Origin: an uncultured Haliea sp.
GTDB taxonomy: Bacteria; Pseudomonadota; Gammaproteobacteria; Pseudomonadales; Halieaceae
DNA: 35,364 nt
Direction of reading: 5' to 3'
Assembly: GCA_947258585.1 (NCBI GenBank)
Contig: CAMYIZ010000011.1
Location: 1-35,364 of the forward strand
Below, one piece after another: positions 9,037 to 16,936 of the stretch. The notes beneath the pieces are model-generated. The model was not told the DNA's origin. It made no database searches and worked only from the letters and a program-made list of their open reading frames with translations. Made by a program: the position numbers and the translations under genes. Numbering within the stretch: position 1 is the stretch's first letter; each line of letters begins with the position of its first letter.

Positions 9037-10223
9037 TGGCAGACAACCGGGGATTGGCGCTGGCCGCGATTCCCGCGGCCTACGACGACCTGGTGGCAGC
9101 CCTGTACCGCGGCCCCCTGGAAAACCCGCCTTGGGCCTCGGCGCTGCCGGCACTGCGCCAATTGATCGACTGCCATGTGGTTTCCCTGGTACTGCGGCCT
9201 CCCGCAGAAGACGATCGGGGGGTGATTCTCAACAGCGTTCGCCCACCGGTAGAGCGGGCAAACGTTGCAGGGCTTTCGGACCCCGCCGACTGGGAGGTGA
9301 CCGCCTACCGGGAGCAGTTCTTTTCCCTCGATCCTTTCGTCAACCTGCCACCGGACCGGGTAGTGGCGCTGGAAGATATACTCAGCGACGAAGAACTGGT
9401 CGCCTCGGACTATTACGAACACTACCTGAAGTCCGCAGGCCTGTTCCGGATTCTCGGCCTTGATACAGTTGAACCGGGCGGCATGCTGGCGCGACTGCGC
9501 TTTTCCCGGCGGCGCAATGAGCCCCGCTTCAGCGCCGACGAACGCAATCTGCTGGCGCGAATCGCGCCCCACCTGCGACTTTCGATCCAGCTCTACGCCA
9601 CCCTGAGCCGCACGGCTTCGGAGCGCAACCTGTACGCCGGGGCGGTGGAGCAGCTGGCGGTGGCGACCATCGTCCTGGATGAGCAGGGGCGGATTCTCAG
9701 CACCAACACTATTGCCCGGGCACTGCTGGATGAGGGCAACGGGCTCAGCGCGCGCGGGCAACAGCTGGTCATCGAGGGCCGCGACAAGAACAGGGAGCTG
9801 CAGGCCGCACTCGACACCATCATCAAGGCCCAGCACCGCGGCGAAACCTCGGTGGTGCGCGCCCTGCGGGTACCGCGGGGCGGCGGTCATTCGCAGCTGG
9901 GCCTGGTGCTGCGGCCGGTCCCTGTCTCCGAGTGGGGCGAAGGCCAGTCCAGCCCCTGCGTAGCTGTGTTTATCTCCGATCCGGAGCTCAACGAGACCGC
10001 CTCGCAGGGCACCCTGGGGCAGCTATTCGACCTCACGCCGGCCGAGGCGAACCTGGCCCTGCTGCTGTCACGCGGCTTGAGCCTGACCGAGGTATCGGAG
10101 GCCCAGAACATTTCGCCGCATACTGCCCGAGCCCAGCTGAAGTCCATCTTTGCGAAAACCGGGGTGTCCCGCCAGGCCGAGCTGGTGCGCCTGGTGCTGA
10201 AGAGCGTCGCCTCGCTGGGCTGA
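9036..10223 (+). CDS. LuxR-type HTH transcriptional regulator
   Basis: 395 residues. The C-terminal 60 or so residues form a LuxR/FixJ-type DNA-binding domain: LTPAEANLALLLSRGLSL, then TEVSEAQNISPHTARAQLK, the recognition-helix region. A stretch around residues 205-235 (ATIVLDEQGRILSTNTIARALL) looks like a PAS-type fold, which is common in this group of regulators. No receiver domain with a phosphorylated aspartate is seen, so it is not a normal response regulator. The ATG overlaps the TAA of the GGDEF-EAL gene, so the two are made together. The signal and target genes are unknown. Confidence 0.85.
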   Translation: MADNRGLALAAIPAAYDDLVAALYRGPLENPPWASALPALRQLIDCHVVSLVLRPPAEDDRGVILNSVRPPVERANVAGLSDPADWEVTAYREQFFSLDPFVNLPPDRVVALEDILSDEELVASDYYEHYLKSAGLFRILGLDTVEPGGMLARLRFSRRRNEPRFSADERNLLARIAPHLRLSIQLYATLSRTASERNLYAGAVEQLAVATIVLDEQGRILSTNTIARALLDEGNGLSARGQQLVIEGRDKNRELQAALDTIIKAQHRGETSVVRALRVPRGGGHSQLGLVLRPVPVSEWGEGQSSPCVAVFISDPELNETASQGTLGQLFDLTPAEANLALLLSRGLSLTEVSEAQNISPHTARAQLKSIFAKTGVSRQAELVRLVLKSVASLG

Positions 10224-10273
10224 GGTCGCGGAGGGACTCGCCCGTCGTGGTGTAGTGCGCCCGGCAAATGCTC

Positions 10274-10304
10274 TATACTTCGACCTGCGATATTGTCCAG
10301 GAGG
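10274..10304 (+). promoter_or_regulatory. Candidate -10 box and ribosome site of the FNR-type gene
   Basis: TATACT is at 10274-10279 and AGGAGG at 10299-10304, 5 bases before the ATG at 10310. The -35 region at 17-base spacing (TGTAGT, 10251-10256) is a poor match. The ribosome site favours the ATG at 10310 over the upstream in-frame ATG at 10268, which overlaps the -10 box. Confidence 0.45.
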
Positions 10305-10309
10305 ACACC

Positions 10310-11068
10310 ATGTCCGTGCACCTGCAGAACGCCAGTGAGACCGGGCCATTCCGGGCCTGCAACCACGAGTACAAGGTCAGCTGTGAAACCTGCCGGCTCA
10401 GCCGCATCTGCCTGCCGCTGGCACTGGACAGCGGCGACCTGGACCAGCTGGAAACCATCATCCAGCGCGGCAGGCCCCTGCAGAAGAATGAGCTCCTCTA
10501 CCACGAGGGGACTCCTTTTCAATCACTCTACGCGGTTCGCTCGGGCGCCCTCAAGGGTTACCGGACCACACCCGACGGGCGAGAACAGGTGACCGGCTTT
10601 TACCTCCCCGGGGAAATACTGGGCATGGACGGCATCAGCGAGAATGCCCACGCTTCATCCGCACGGGCGCTTGAGACCGCGGCCGTGTGTGCGGTTCCCT
10701 TCGACTCCCTGGAAAAACTCAGCGCTACCATGCCGGGCCTGCAGAGGCATTTGTTCCAGTTAATGAGCCGGGAAATCACCGAGGACCAGCTGCTGATCAC
10801 ATTGCTGAGCAAGAACACGGCCGATGAGCGGGTCGCCACCCTGCTGCTCAGCATTTCCCGGCGCAACGCCCGCCGCCAGCTGAGCGCCAGCCAGTTCCGC
10901 CTGCCCATGTCGCGGGTGGACATCGGGAACTATCTTGGGCTCACTGTCGAGACCATCAGCCGCGTATTCAGCCGGCTGCAGAAAAGCGGCGTGCTGAGCG
11001 TGGACAACAAGGAAATCGAGATCCTGGATCAGGAAGCGCTGCAGCAGGCGGCGAACATCGCGGCGTGA
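10310..11068 (+). CDS. fnr: FNR/Anr-type oxygen-sensing regulator
   Basis: 252 residues from the ATG at 10310. FNR carries an oxygen-labile [4Fe-4S] cluster. Without oxygen the dimer binds TTGAT-N4-ATCAA and activates genes for low-oxygen respiration. The three N-terminal cluster cysteines are Cys25, Cys28 and Cys34 (CETCRLSRIC), and the fourth is Cys127. The CRP-type helix-turn-helix near the C-terminus reads DIGNYLGLTVETISRVF and keeps the Glu, Ser and Arg that contact the FNR box. The gene sits directly upstream of the cbb3 oxidase operon, whose leader has an FNR box, so that operon is a probable direct target. In pseudomonads the same protein is called Anr. Confidence 0.95.
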   Translation: MSVHLQNASETGPFRACNHEYKVSCETCRLSRICLPLALDSGDLDQLETIIQRGRPLQKNELLYHEGTPFQSLYAVRSGALKGYRTTPDGREQVTGFYLPGEILGMDGISENAHASSARALETAAVCAVPFDSLEKLSATMPGLQRHLFQLMSREITEDQLLITLLSKNTADERVATLLLSISRRNARRQLSASQFRLPMSRVDIGNYLGLTVETISRVFSRLQKSGVLSVDNKEIEILDQEALQQAANIAA

Positions 11069-11091
11069 CGGCGGGAACACCCCGGCCTCTC

Positions 11092-11132
11092 TTGATCTGT
11101 ATCATGGTACTGGGCGGGCAGCTGGTTAGAAT
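11092..11132 (+). promoter_or_regulatory. FNR box and -10 element of the cco operon promoter
   Basis: TTGAT-CTGT-ATCAT at 11092-11105 matches the FNR/Anr palindrome TTGAT-N4-ATCAA in nine of ten specified bases. TAGAAT at 11127-11132 resembles a -10 hexamer. With a start near 11139 the box is centred near -41, the spacing used by FNR as a class II activator. This placement puts transcription start upstream of the Yip1-like gene, so that gene would be the first in the cco transcript. Confidence 0.78.
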
Positions 11133-11177
11133 GCGCCGGTGCCAGGCACCCAGACTTCATGGAAAGAGTACGACGAC

Positions 11178-11780
11178 ATGATCCAGCACACTCTAGGTCT
11201 TTTGGTCAAACCCGACACGCAGTGGCGCAGTGTGGCGGAATTGCCCACCCGGTCTCTCAACATCCTCGTCCTCTACCCCTGTGTGCTGGCGCTGCTGCCC
11301 GCGGTGGCCTGGTACTTCGGTACCAGCCGGGTAGGCTGGACAGTCGGCGACGGCCCGGCCATCAGGCTCACTGCCGAGAGCGCACTGCAGCTGTGCATTC
11401 TGTTCTACTTCGCGATGGTGGGCTGCGTGGTGGCGGTGGGGTACTTCATCCACTGGATGGCGGGCACCTACGGCGCCAGCACCACCTTCGCCAGGGGTAT
11501 CGTGGTCGCGGGCCTTACCGTCACACCCCTGTTCGTGTTCGGCCTCGCGGGCTTCTATCCCCTGCTGTGGGTTGACATGTTGCTGGGGGTCGTCGCCGTC
11601 AGCTGGTCGGTGTACCTGCTGTACCTCGGCATTCCCATCATGATGCATATTCCCGAGGAACGCGGCTTCCTCTTCTCAACCGCGGTGGTCGGCGTGGCGC
11701 TGGTCATTCTCGTTTCCCTGATGGTGACCACCGTTATCCTCTGGGACTTCGGCGCGGGGCCAGCCTTCACCGACGTCTGA
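11178..11780 (+). CDS. Yip1-family (DUF1282-like) inner membrane protein
   Basis: 200 residues, mostly hydrophobic, with about five membrane segments. The start MIQHTLGLLVKPDTQW is the usual opening of bacterial Yip1/DUF1282 proteins. I chose the ATG at 11178 for that reason and because the upstream GTG at 11139 coincides with the expected transcription start. The function of the family is not settled. Here the gene lies between the FNR box and ccoN on the same strand, 52 bases before ccoN, so it should be induced along with the oxidase. It may help membrane insertion or assembly, but this is only inferred from position. Confidence 0.75.
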   Translation: MIQHTLGLLVKPDTQWRSVAELPTRSLNILVLYPCVLALLPAVAWYFGTSRVGWTVGDGPAIRLTAESALQLCILFYFAMVGCVVAVGYFIHWMAGTYGASTTFARGIVVAGLTVTPLFVFGLAGFYPLLWVDMLLGVVAVSWSVYLLYLGIPIMMHIPEERGFLFSTAVVGVALVILVSLMVTTVILWDFGAGPAFTDV

Positions 11781-11832
11781 ACAATTCCGGTCCGGGCTTT
11801 TGGCCCACCTTCAATGACAGTGGAACCAAACC

Positions 11833-13281
11833 ATGAGTGAACTCAACGCTGCACTGGAGCATCCGACCTACAATTACAAGGTCGTGCGCCAATTTGCCAT
11901 CATGACAGTGGTGTGGGGTATCGTAGGCATGCTGGTCGGCGTGCTGATCGCGGCCCAGCTGGCCTGGCCAGCCCTGAACTTCGACCTGCCCTGGACCAGC
12001 TTCGGGCGCATGCGGCCGCTGCACACCAATGCGGTCATTTTCGCCTTTGGCGGCAGTGCCCTGTTCGCGACTTCCTACTATGTCGTGCAGCGTACCACCC
12101 AGGCGCGGCTGATCTCCGACAAGCTGGCCGCCTTCACCTTCTGGGGCTGGCAGGCAGTGATTGTGGCTGCGGCGGTGACCCTGCCGCTGGGCATGACCTC
12201 CTCCAAGGAGTACGCCGAACTGGAGTGGCCTATCGATATTCTCATCGCGGTAGTCTGGGTTTCCTACGCCATTGTGTTTTTCGGCACCATCGTCAAGCGC
12301 AAGGTCAGCCACATCTACGTGGCCAACTGGTTCTTCGGTGGTTTTATCGTCACGGTCGCCGTGCTGCATATCATCAACAGTGCGGCGATGCCGGTTGACG
12401 CGACCAAGTCCTATTCCGCCTACGCCGGCACCGTGGATGCCATGGTGCAGTGGTGGTACGGCCACAACGCGGTCGGCTTCTTCCTCACTGCGGGCTTTCT
12501 CGGCATGATGTACTACTTTGTGCCCAAGCAGGCAGAGCGGCCGGTGTACTCCTACCGGCTCAGCATTGTCCACTTCTGGGCGCTGGTCGCTGTCTACATC
12601 TGGGCGGGGCCCCACCACCTGCACTACACCGCCCTGCCCGACTGGGCCCAGAGCCTGGGCATGGTGATGTCCATCATCCTGCTGGCACCGTCCTGGGGCG
12701 GCATGATCAACGGCATGATGACGCTGTCCGGCGCCTGGCACAAACTCCGCACCGACCCGATCCTGCGTTTCATGGTGGTCAGCCTGTCCTTCTACGGCAT
12801 GTCCACCTTTGAAGGCCCGATGATGTCGATCAAGACCGTGAACGCCCTGTCGCACTACACGGACTGGACTATCGGCCATGTACACTCCGGGGCCCTGGGC
12901 TGGGTCGCGATGATCTCCATCGGCTGTATCTATCACCTGATCCCGGTGCTGTTCGGCAAGAACCGCATGTACAGCGTCGAGCTGATTAACGTCCACTTCT
13001 GGATGTCGACCATAGGCACGGTGATGTACATCGCCTCCATGTGGGTCAACGGCATCCTCCAGGGCCTGATGTGGCGCGCCTACAACGAAGACGGCACATT
13101 GACCTATACCTTTGTCGAGTCCGTGGTGGCCAGTCACCCCGGCTATCTGGTGCGGCTCGCCGGCGGTGCGATCTTCTTCGGCGGCATGCTGGTCATGGCT
13201 TACAACGTCTATATGACCACGCGCAAGGGTGTTGCCGAGCAGGCGCTACCGGCAGGCAGTGCACAGGGGAGTCACGCATGA
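11833..13281 (+). CDS. ccoN: cbb3-type cytochrome c oxidase subunit I (CcoN)
   Basis: 482 residues, twelve or so membrane helices. This is the catalytic subunit of the high-affinity oxidase, which reduces oxygen at a haem b3-CuB centre and pumps protons. Visible metal ligands: His64 and His351 for low-spin haem b, His349 for haem b3, and His211, His261 and His262 for CuB. Tyr255, at the position of the tyrosine cross-linked to a CuB histidine in cbb3 enzymes, is also present. The numbering runs four residues ahead of the Pseudomonas stutzeri enzyme, so no catalytic residue is lost. The stop overlaps the ccoO start (ATGA). Confidence 0.97.
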   Translation: MSELNAALEHPTYNYKVVRQFAIMTVVWGIVGMLVGVLIAAQLAWPALNFDLPWTSFGRMRPLHTNAVIFAFGGSALFATSYYVVQRTTQARLISDKLAAFTFWGWQAVIVAAAVTLPLGMTSSKEYAELEWPIDILIAVVWVSYAIVFFGTIVKRKVSHIYVANWFFGGFIVTVAVLHIINSAAMPVDATKSYSAYAGTVDAMVQWWYGHNAVGFFLTAGFLGMMYYFVPKQAERPVYSYRLSIVHFWALVAVYIWAGPHHLHYTALPDWAQSLGMVMSIILLAPSWGGMINGMMTLSGAWHKLRTDPILRFMVVSLSFYGMSTFEGPMMSIKTVNALSHYTDWTIGHVHSGALGWVAMISIGCIYHLIPVLFGKNRMYSVELINVHFWMSTIGTVMYIASMWVNGILQGLMWRAYNEDGTLTYTFVESVVASHPGYLVRLAGGAIFFGGMLVMAYNVYMTTRKGVAEQALPAGSAQGSHA

Positions 13282-13886
13282 AGCATGAAGTGGTAGAAAA
13301 AAACGTTGGCCTGATGATCATCTTTATCATCGTTGCTATCAGTTTTGGCACCCTGGTGGAGCTTGTTCCGCTGATGTTCATCAAGCAGACCAACGAGCCG
13401 CTCGCGGGCCTGAAGCCGCTGCCCGCGCTGGAGCTCGAGGGCCGCGACATCTATATCCGTGAGGGCTGCAACAACTGTCACTCACAGATGGTCAGGCCGC
13501 TGCGCGCAGAAACCGAACGCTACGGCCATTATTCCGTCGCCGGCGAATTCGTCTATGACCACCCGTTCCTGTGGGGGTCCAAGCGCACTGGACCGGACCT
13601 GGCCCGGGTCGGGCAGCGCTACAGCGACGACTGGCATCGAGCCCATATGTACAACCCCAGGGACGTGGTTCCGGAGTCCAACATGCCCGCCTATCCGTGG
13701 CTGTTCGACAACGAGCTCAACGGCGAGCGCACCGGGAAAAAAATGACCGCCCTGCGCAAAGTCGGTGTGCCCTACAGCGATGAGGACATTGCCGGCGCCG
13801 CCACCGCCGTGGAAGGCAAGCTTGAGATTGATGCGCTTATCGCCTATCTCCAGCAGCTCGGTACGCTACTGCAAACGAGGCGCTGA
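13278..13886 (+). CDS. ccoO: cbb3 oxidase subunit II, monohaem cytochrome c (CcoO)
   Basis: 202 residues from an ATG that overlaps the end of ccoN. One N-terminal membrane anchor (about residues 10-35) is followed by a periplasmic cytochrome c domain. The single haem c site is CNNCH at residues 64-68, and the usual axial methionine region reads ESNMPAYPW. The protein carries electrons from CcoP or soluble cytochrome c to the CcoN haems. The stop overlaps the ccoQ start (TGATG). Confidence 0.97.
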   Translation: MKHEVVEKNVGLMIIFIIVAISFGTLVELVPLMFIKQTNEPLAGLKPLPALELEGRDIYIREGCNNCHSQMVRPLRAETERYGHYSVAGEFVYDHPFLWGSKRTGPDLARVGQRYSDDWHRAHMYNPRDVVPESNMPAYPWLFDNELNGERTGKKMTALRKVGVPYSDEDIAGAATAVEGKLEIDALIAYLQQLGTLLQTRR

Positions 13887-14071
13887 TGACTATGGATATC
13901 AATGATCTCAGGGGAATCAGCACGGCATTGCTGCTGATCGCTTTTATCGGTCTCTGCATCTGGGCCTGGAGCAGCAAGCGCAAGCAATCTTTTGACGAGG
14001 CCGCCAACCTGCCATTCGCAGATGAGGAACTGAGTCAACGCACTACGCAGGAGGAGGCAAGGAATGGCTAG
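13886..14071 (+). CDS. ccoQ: cbb3 oxidase small subunit CcoQ (FixQ)
   Basis: 61 residues with one membrane helix (about residues 13-30), then a charged tail. CcoQ stabilises the assembled oxidase, especially the binding of CcoP. The identity rests on size, topology and position between ccoO and ccoP. It overlaps both neighbours by a few bases. A second ATG two codons later is also possible. Confidence 0.9.
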   Translation: MTMDINDLRGISTALLLIAFIGLCIWAWSSKRKQSFDEAANLPFADEELSQRTTQEEARNG

Positions 14072-14942
14072 TTTCTGGAGTTGGTGGGTCATCATCCTGA
14101 CCGTCATCACACTGGTTGGCATCAGCTGGATCCTGCTGGCAAATCGCAAGGGTGGTCAAGGTACTACCGACCAGACAACCGGCCACGCCCACGACGGCAT
14201 TGAGGAGTATGACAATCCACTGCCCGCCTGGTGGTTCTACATGTTTGTCATCACCATCGTCTGGGCGATTGGCTATCTGGTGGTCTATCCCGGGATGGGC
14301 AACTACCCGGGGTTGATCGGCTGGACCCAGATTGGCCAACACGAAGCCGAGGTGGCGGCCGCAGAAGAACGCTACAGCGAAATGCGCAGCCGCTATCTGG
14401 CCATGCCGGTGGAGGAAATCGCCCTGGATCCGGCTGTGCGCAGGATGGGCATGCGCCTGTTTGGCAACAACTGCGCCCAGTGCCACGGCGCAGACGGCAA
14501 GGGTCGCTATGGGTTCCCCAACCTGACCGACGACGACTGGCTCTACGGCGGCAGTCCGGCCGCAATCAAGACAACCCTCGTGGACGGCCGTCGCGCCGCG
14601 ATGCCGGCCTGGGCAGGTATACTGGGCGACCAGGGAATTGCGGAAACCACCGAGTATGTCCTGTCCCTGAACGGGCGCTCTACCGATACCGCCCTGACCG
14701 CCGCGGGGGAAAAACATTACCAGATGTACTGTGCAGCCTGCCACGGCGCTGACGCCAAGGGCAACCACATGTTCGGCGCACCCAACCTGACCAACGGCAT
14801 CTGGCTCTACGGTGGCAGCCGCGAGCAGATCGCCCACAGCCTGCGGGCGGGGCGCAACGGCGTGATGCCGGCATTCGGCGAAAGCCTCACCGAAGACAAG
14901 ATCCACATACTGACGGCCTATATTTACAGCCTCAGCAACTGA
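14064..14942 (+). CDS. ccoP: cbb3 oxidase subunit III, dihaem cytochrome c (CcoP)
   Basis: 292 residues. Two membrane helices near residues 6-26 and 55-76 precede two cytochrome c domains, with haem sites CAQCH (137-141) and CAACH (223-227). It is the entry point for electrons from soluble cytochrome c. Length and layout are normal for gammaproteobacterial CcoP. The start overlaps ccoQ by 8 bases. Confidence 0.97.
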   Translation: MASFWSWWVIILTVITLVGISWILLANRKGGQGTTDQTTGHAHDGIEEYDNPLPAWWFYMFVITIVWAIGYLVVYPGMGNYPGLIGWTQIGQHEAEVAAAEERYSEMRSRYLAMPVEEIALDPAVRRMGMRLFGNNCAQCHGADGKGRYGFPNLTDDDWLYGGSPAAIKTTLVDGRRAAMPAWAGILGDQGIAETTEYVLSLNGRSTDTALTAAGEKHYQMYCAACHGADAKGNHMFGAPNLTNGIWLYGGSREQIAHSLRAGRNGVMPAFGESLTEDKIHILTAYIYSLSN

Positions 14943-14947
14943 TCTCT

Positions 14948-14971
14948 GACCGCCCTCCCCGCGGGGCGGTC
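14948..14971 (+). terminator. Strong GC hairpin between ccoP and ccoG
   Basis: GACCGCCC (14948-14955) pairs perfectly with GGGCGGTC (14964-14971) around an 8-base loop. No T-run follows, so full rho-independent termination is doubtful. It may stabilise the ccoNOQP message end or reduce transcription into the assembly genes ccoGHIS. Confidence 0.5.
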
Positions 14972-15015
14972 GCTTAAACCTCCTGCCCGGGTTCTCCCGG
15001 TAGTGGTAACACGGC

Positions 15016-16425
15016 ATGAAAGACAAGCACCTGATTGAAGTCCACGAGTTCGCACCGGCGGAAGTCAGCGAGCTCGACCTGTACCAGCGCCGGGAAAAAA
15101 TCTACACCCGCAAGATCGAGGGATTTTTCCAGCGGATCAGGCTGTATACCGGCTGGCCTCTGCTGATCGGTTACTTCCTTCTGCCCTGGCTGTCCTGGGA
15201 TGGACGCCAGGCGGTCTGGTTCGATCTCCCCGAGCGCAAATTCCACATTTTAGGGCTGGTATTCTGGCCGCAGGATTTCCCCTTGCTGGCATTCCTGCTG
15301 ATCATTTCCGCGTTCGCCCTGTTTGCGGTGACCGTCTTTGCCGGCAGGGTCTGGTGCGGCTACACCTGCCCGCAAACGGTTTGGACCAGCATCTTCATGT
15401 GGATTGAGCAGAAATTCGAGGGCAGTCGCAACCAGCGCGTGCGCCTGGACCAGGGTCCCTGGACCGCTGAGAAGGTGGTGCGAAAAGGCCTCAAGCACAG
15501 TGGCTGGCTGTTCGTATCCTTCCTCACCGGGATGACATTCGTCGGCTATTTTTATCCGGTGCGGGACCTGCTGCCCGACCTGCTGACCCTGTCCGCGGGC
15601 CAGTGGGGTGTTCTCTGGACCCTGTTCTTCACCTGTGCCACCTACATCAATGCCGGCTGGATGCGCGAACAGGTCTGCACGTACATGTGCCCCTATGCGC
15701 GCTTCCAGTCGGTAATGTTCGACCAGGATACCCTGATCGTCTCCTACGACCCGGCGCGCGGTGAACCCCGTGGATCGCGCAAGCGTGACGCGGATTACAA
15801 GGCGCAGGGGCTGGGAGACTGCATCGACTGCGAACTCTGCGTCCAGGTGTGCCCCACCGGCATCGATATCCGCGACGGCCTGCAGTACGAGTGCATCGGC
15901 TGCGCCCTCTGTATTGACGCCTGCAACTCGGTAATGGACAAGATGTCTTATCCCCGGGGCCTGATCAGCTACACCAGCGAGCACCAGCTGCAGGGTGGCA
16001 CAACCCGCTGGCTGCGACCCCGGATTGTTGGCTACATGCTGGTGCTCTGCGTCATGGTGGGCCTGTTCAGCTACCGGGTCGCTACCCGGGTACCGCTGGA
16101 GCTCACTGTGATTCGTGATCGCAATGAGCTGTACATCACCACCATGGATGGCAAGATTGAAAACATCTACACCCTCAGCCTGGTCAACATGGAGCAGTCC
16201 ATGCACGAATTCGAGATCCTGGTGAGCGGCATAGACGGCGCGGAAATTGTCGGCGACACCCTCCACACCCTCGATGGCGGCGAAGTGCGCAGCATCAGCC
16301 TGCGCGTGCGGGCGGACCCGGAACAGCTGAGTCGGCCCAGTACCGAAATCCTGTTTACTGTCCGTGCGACCGATCAGGACACCCTCGAGATAGGCTCGGA
16401 ATCCCGTTTCATGAGGCCACTGTAA
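15016..16425 (+). CDS. ccoG: Cytochrome c oxidase accessory protein CcoG (RdxA/FixG), polyferredoxin
   Basis: 469 residues. Membrane helices alternate with cysteine motifs. CGYTCPQ at 114-120 and CTYMCPYARF at 221-230 are typical of the family. Two ferredoxin-type 4Fe-4S sets follow at Cys269/272/275/279 and Cys293/296/299/303. CcoG is thought to reduce copper or take part in copper delivery to the CuB site of CcoN. It starts the ccoGHIS assembly block, 74 bases after ccoP and beyond a GC hairpin. The stop overlaps the ccoH start (TAATG). Confidence 0.95.
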   Translation: MKDKHLIEVHEFAPAEVSELDLYQRREKIYTRKIEGFFQRIRLYTGWPLLIGYFLLPWLSWDGRQAVWFDLPERKFHILGLVFWPQDFPLLAFLLIISAFALFAVTVFAGRVWCGYTCPQTVWTSIFMWIEQKFEGSRNQRVRLDQGPWTAEKVVRKGLKHSGWLFVSFLTGMTFVGYFYPVRDLLPDLLTLSAGQWGVLWTLFFTCATYINAGWMREQVCTYMCPYARFQSVMFDQDTLIVSYDPARGEPRGSRKRDADYKAQGLGDCIDCELCVQVCPTGIDIRDGLQYECIGCALCIDACNSVMDKMSYPRGLISYTSEHQLQGGTTRWLRPRIVGYMLVLCVMVGLFSYRVATRVPLELTVIRDRNELYITTMDGKIENIYTLSLVNMEQSMHEFEILVSGIDGAEIVGDTLHTLDGGEVRSISLRVRADPEQLSRPSTEILFTVRATDQDTLEIGSESRFMRPL

Positions 16426-16919
16426 TGAAGCCCGTGTATCCCGATCAGGACACTACGCCCTGGTACCGCCAGTTCTGGCCCTGGTTTCTCATCGCCCTCC
16501 CGGGTACCGTGGTGGTGATCAGTTTTCATCTCATGTACACCGCCTACAAGCACTCCGATGACCTGGTTGTGGACCAGTACTACAAGGTCGGACTGGCCAT
16601 TAATCGGCAGCTTGAACGCAAGGAACGGGCGCGGGAGCTTGAGTTGGCGGCAGCGTTCACTATTACCGACCAGCAGGTCACGGCCAGGCTGGACGGCCAG
16701 GTCTCTGCCGACACCCTGGAACTGACGTTTTCCCATCCCATGGAAGCTGACCGCGACTTCAGCATCCCCCTGCAGCGGGTGGGAGCAGGCATTTACCATG
16801 GCATCCTGACGGCCGCCGTAGGCGAGCGCTGGCACTGGATTCTCAGCGACAGTTCCGGCGGCGAGTGGCGCCTGGATGGCATCGTCAGCGCGAGGGATCT
16901 GCTGACGGAAGAATCCTGA
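16425..16919 (+). CDS. ccoH: cbb3 oxidase assembly protein FixH/CcoH
   Basis: 164 residues with one N-terminal membrane helix (about 18-38) and a periplasmic domain. The stretch FHLMYTAYKHSDDLVVDQYYK just after the helix is typical of FixH. The protein interacts with the oxidase during late assembly. It lies between ccoG and ccoI, as in most proteobacteria. Confidence 0.92.
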   Translation: MKPVYPDQDTTPWYRQFWPWFLIALPGTVVVISFHLMYTAYKHSDDLVVDQYYKVGLAINRQLERKERARELELAAAFTITDQQVTARLDGQVSADTLELTFSHPMEADRDFSIPLQRVGAGIYHGILTAAVGERWHWILSDSSGGEWRLDGIVSARDLLTEES

Positions 16920-16936
16920 ACAAGCGCAGCGCGGCC

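Noticed and set aside
10268-10309. Upstream ATG as the start of the FNR-type protein
   Set aside because: It lies at the -10 candidate and lacks a ribosome site, while the ATG at 10310 has AGGAGG at good distance.
11767-13137. Long open frame of 456 codons antisense to ccoN
   Set aside because: It is a shadow of the GC-rich ccoN codon pattern; ccoN has every catalytic residue and the antisense product is His- and Gly-rich nonsense.
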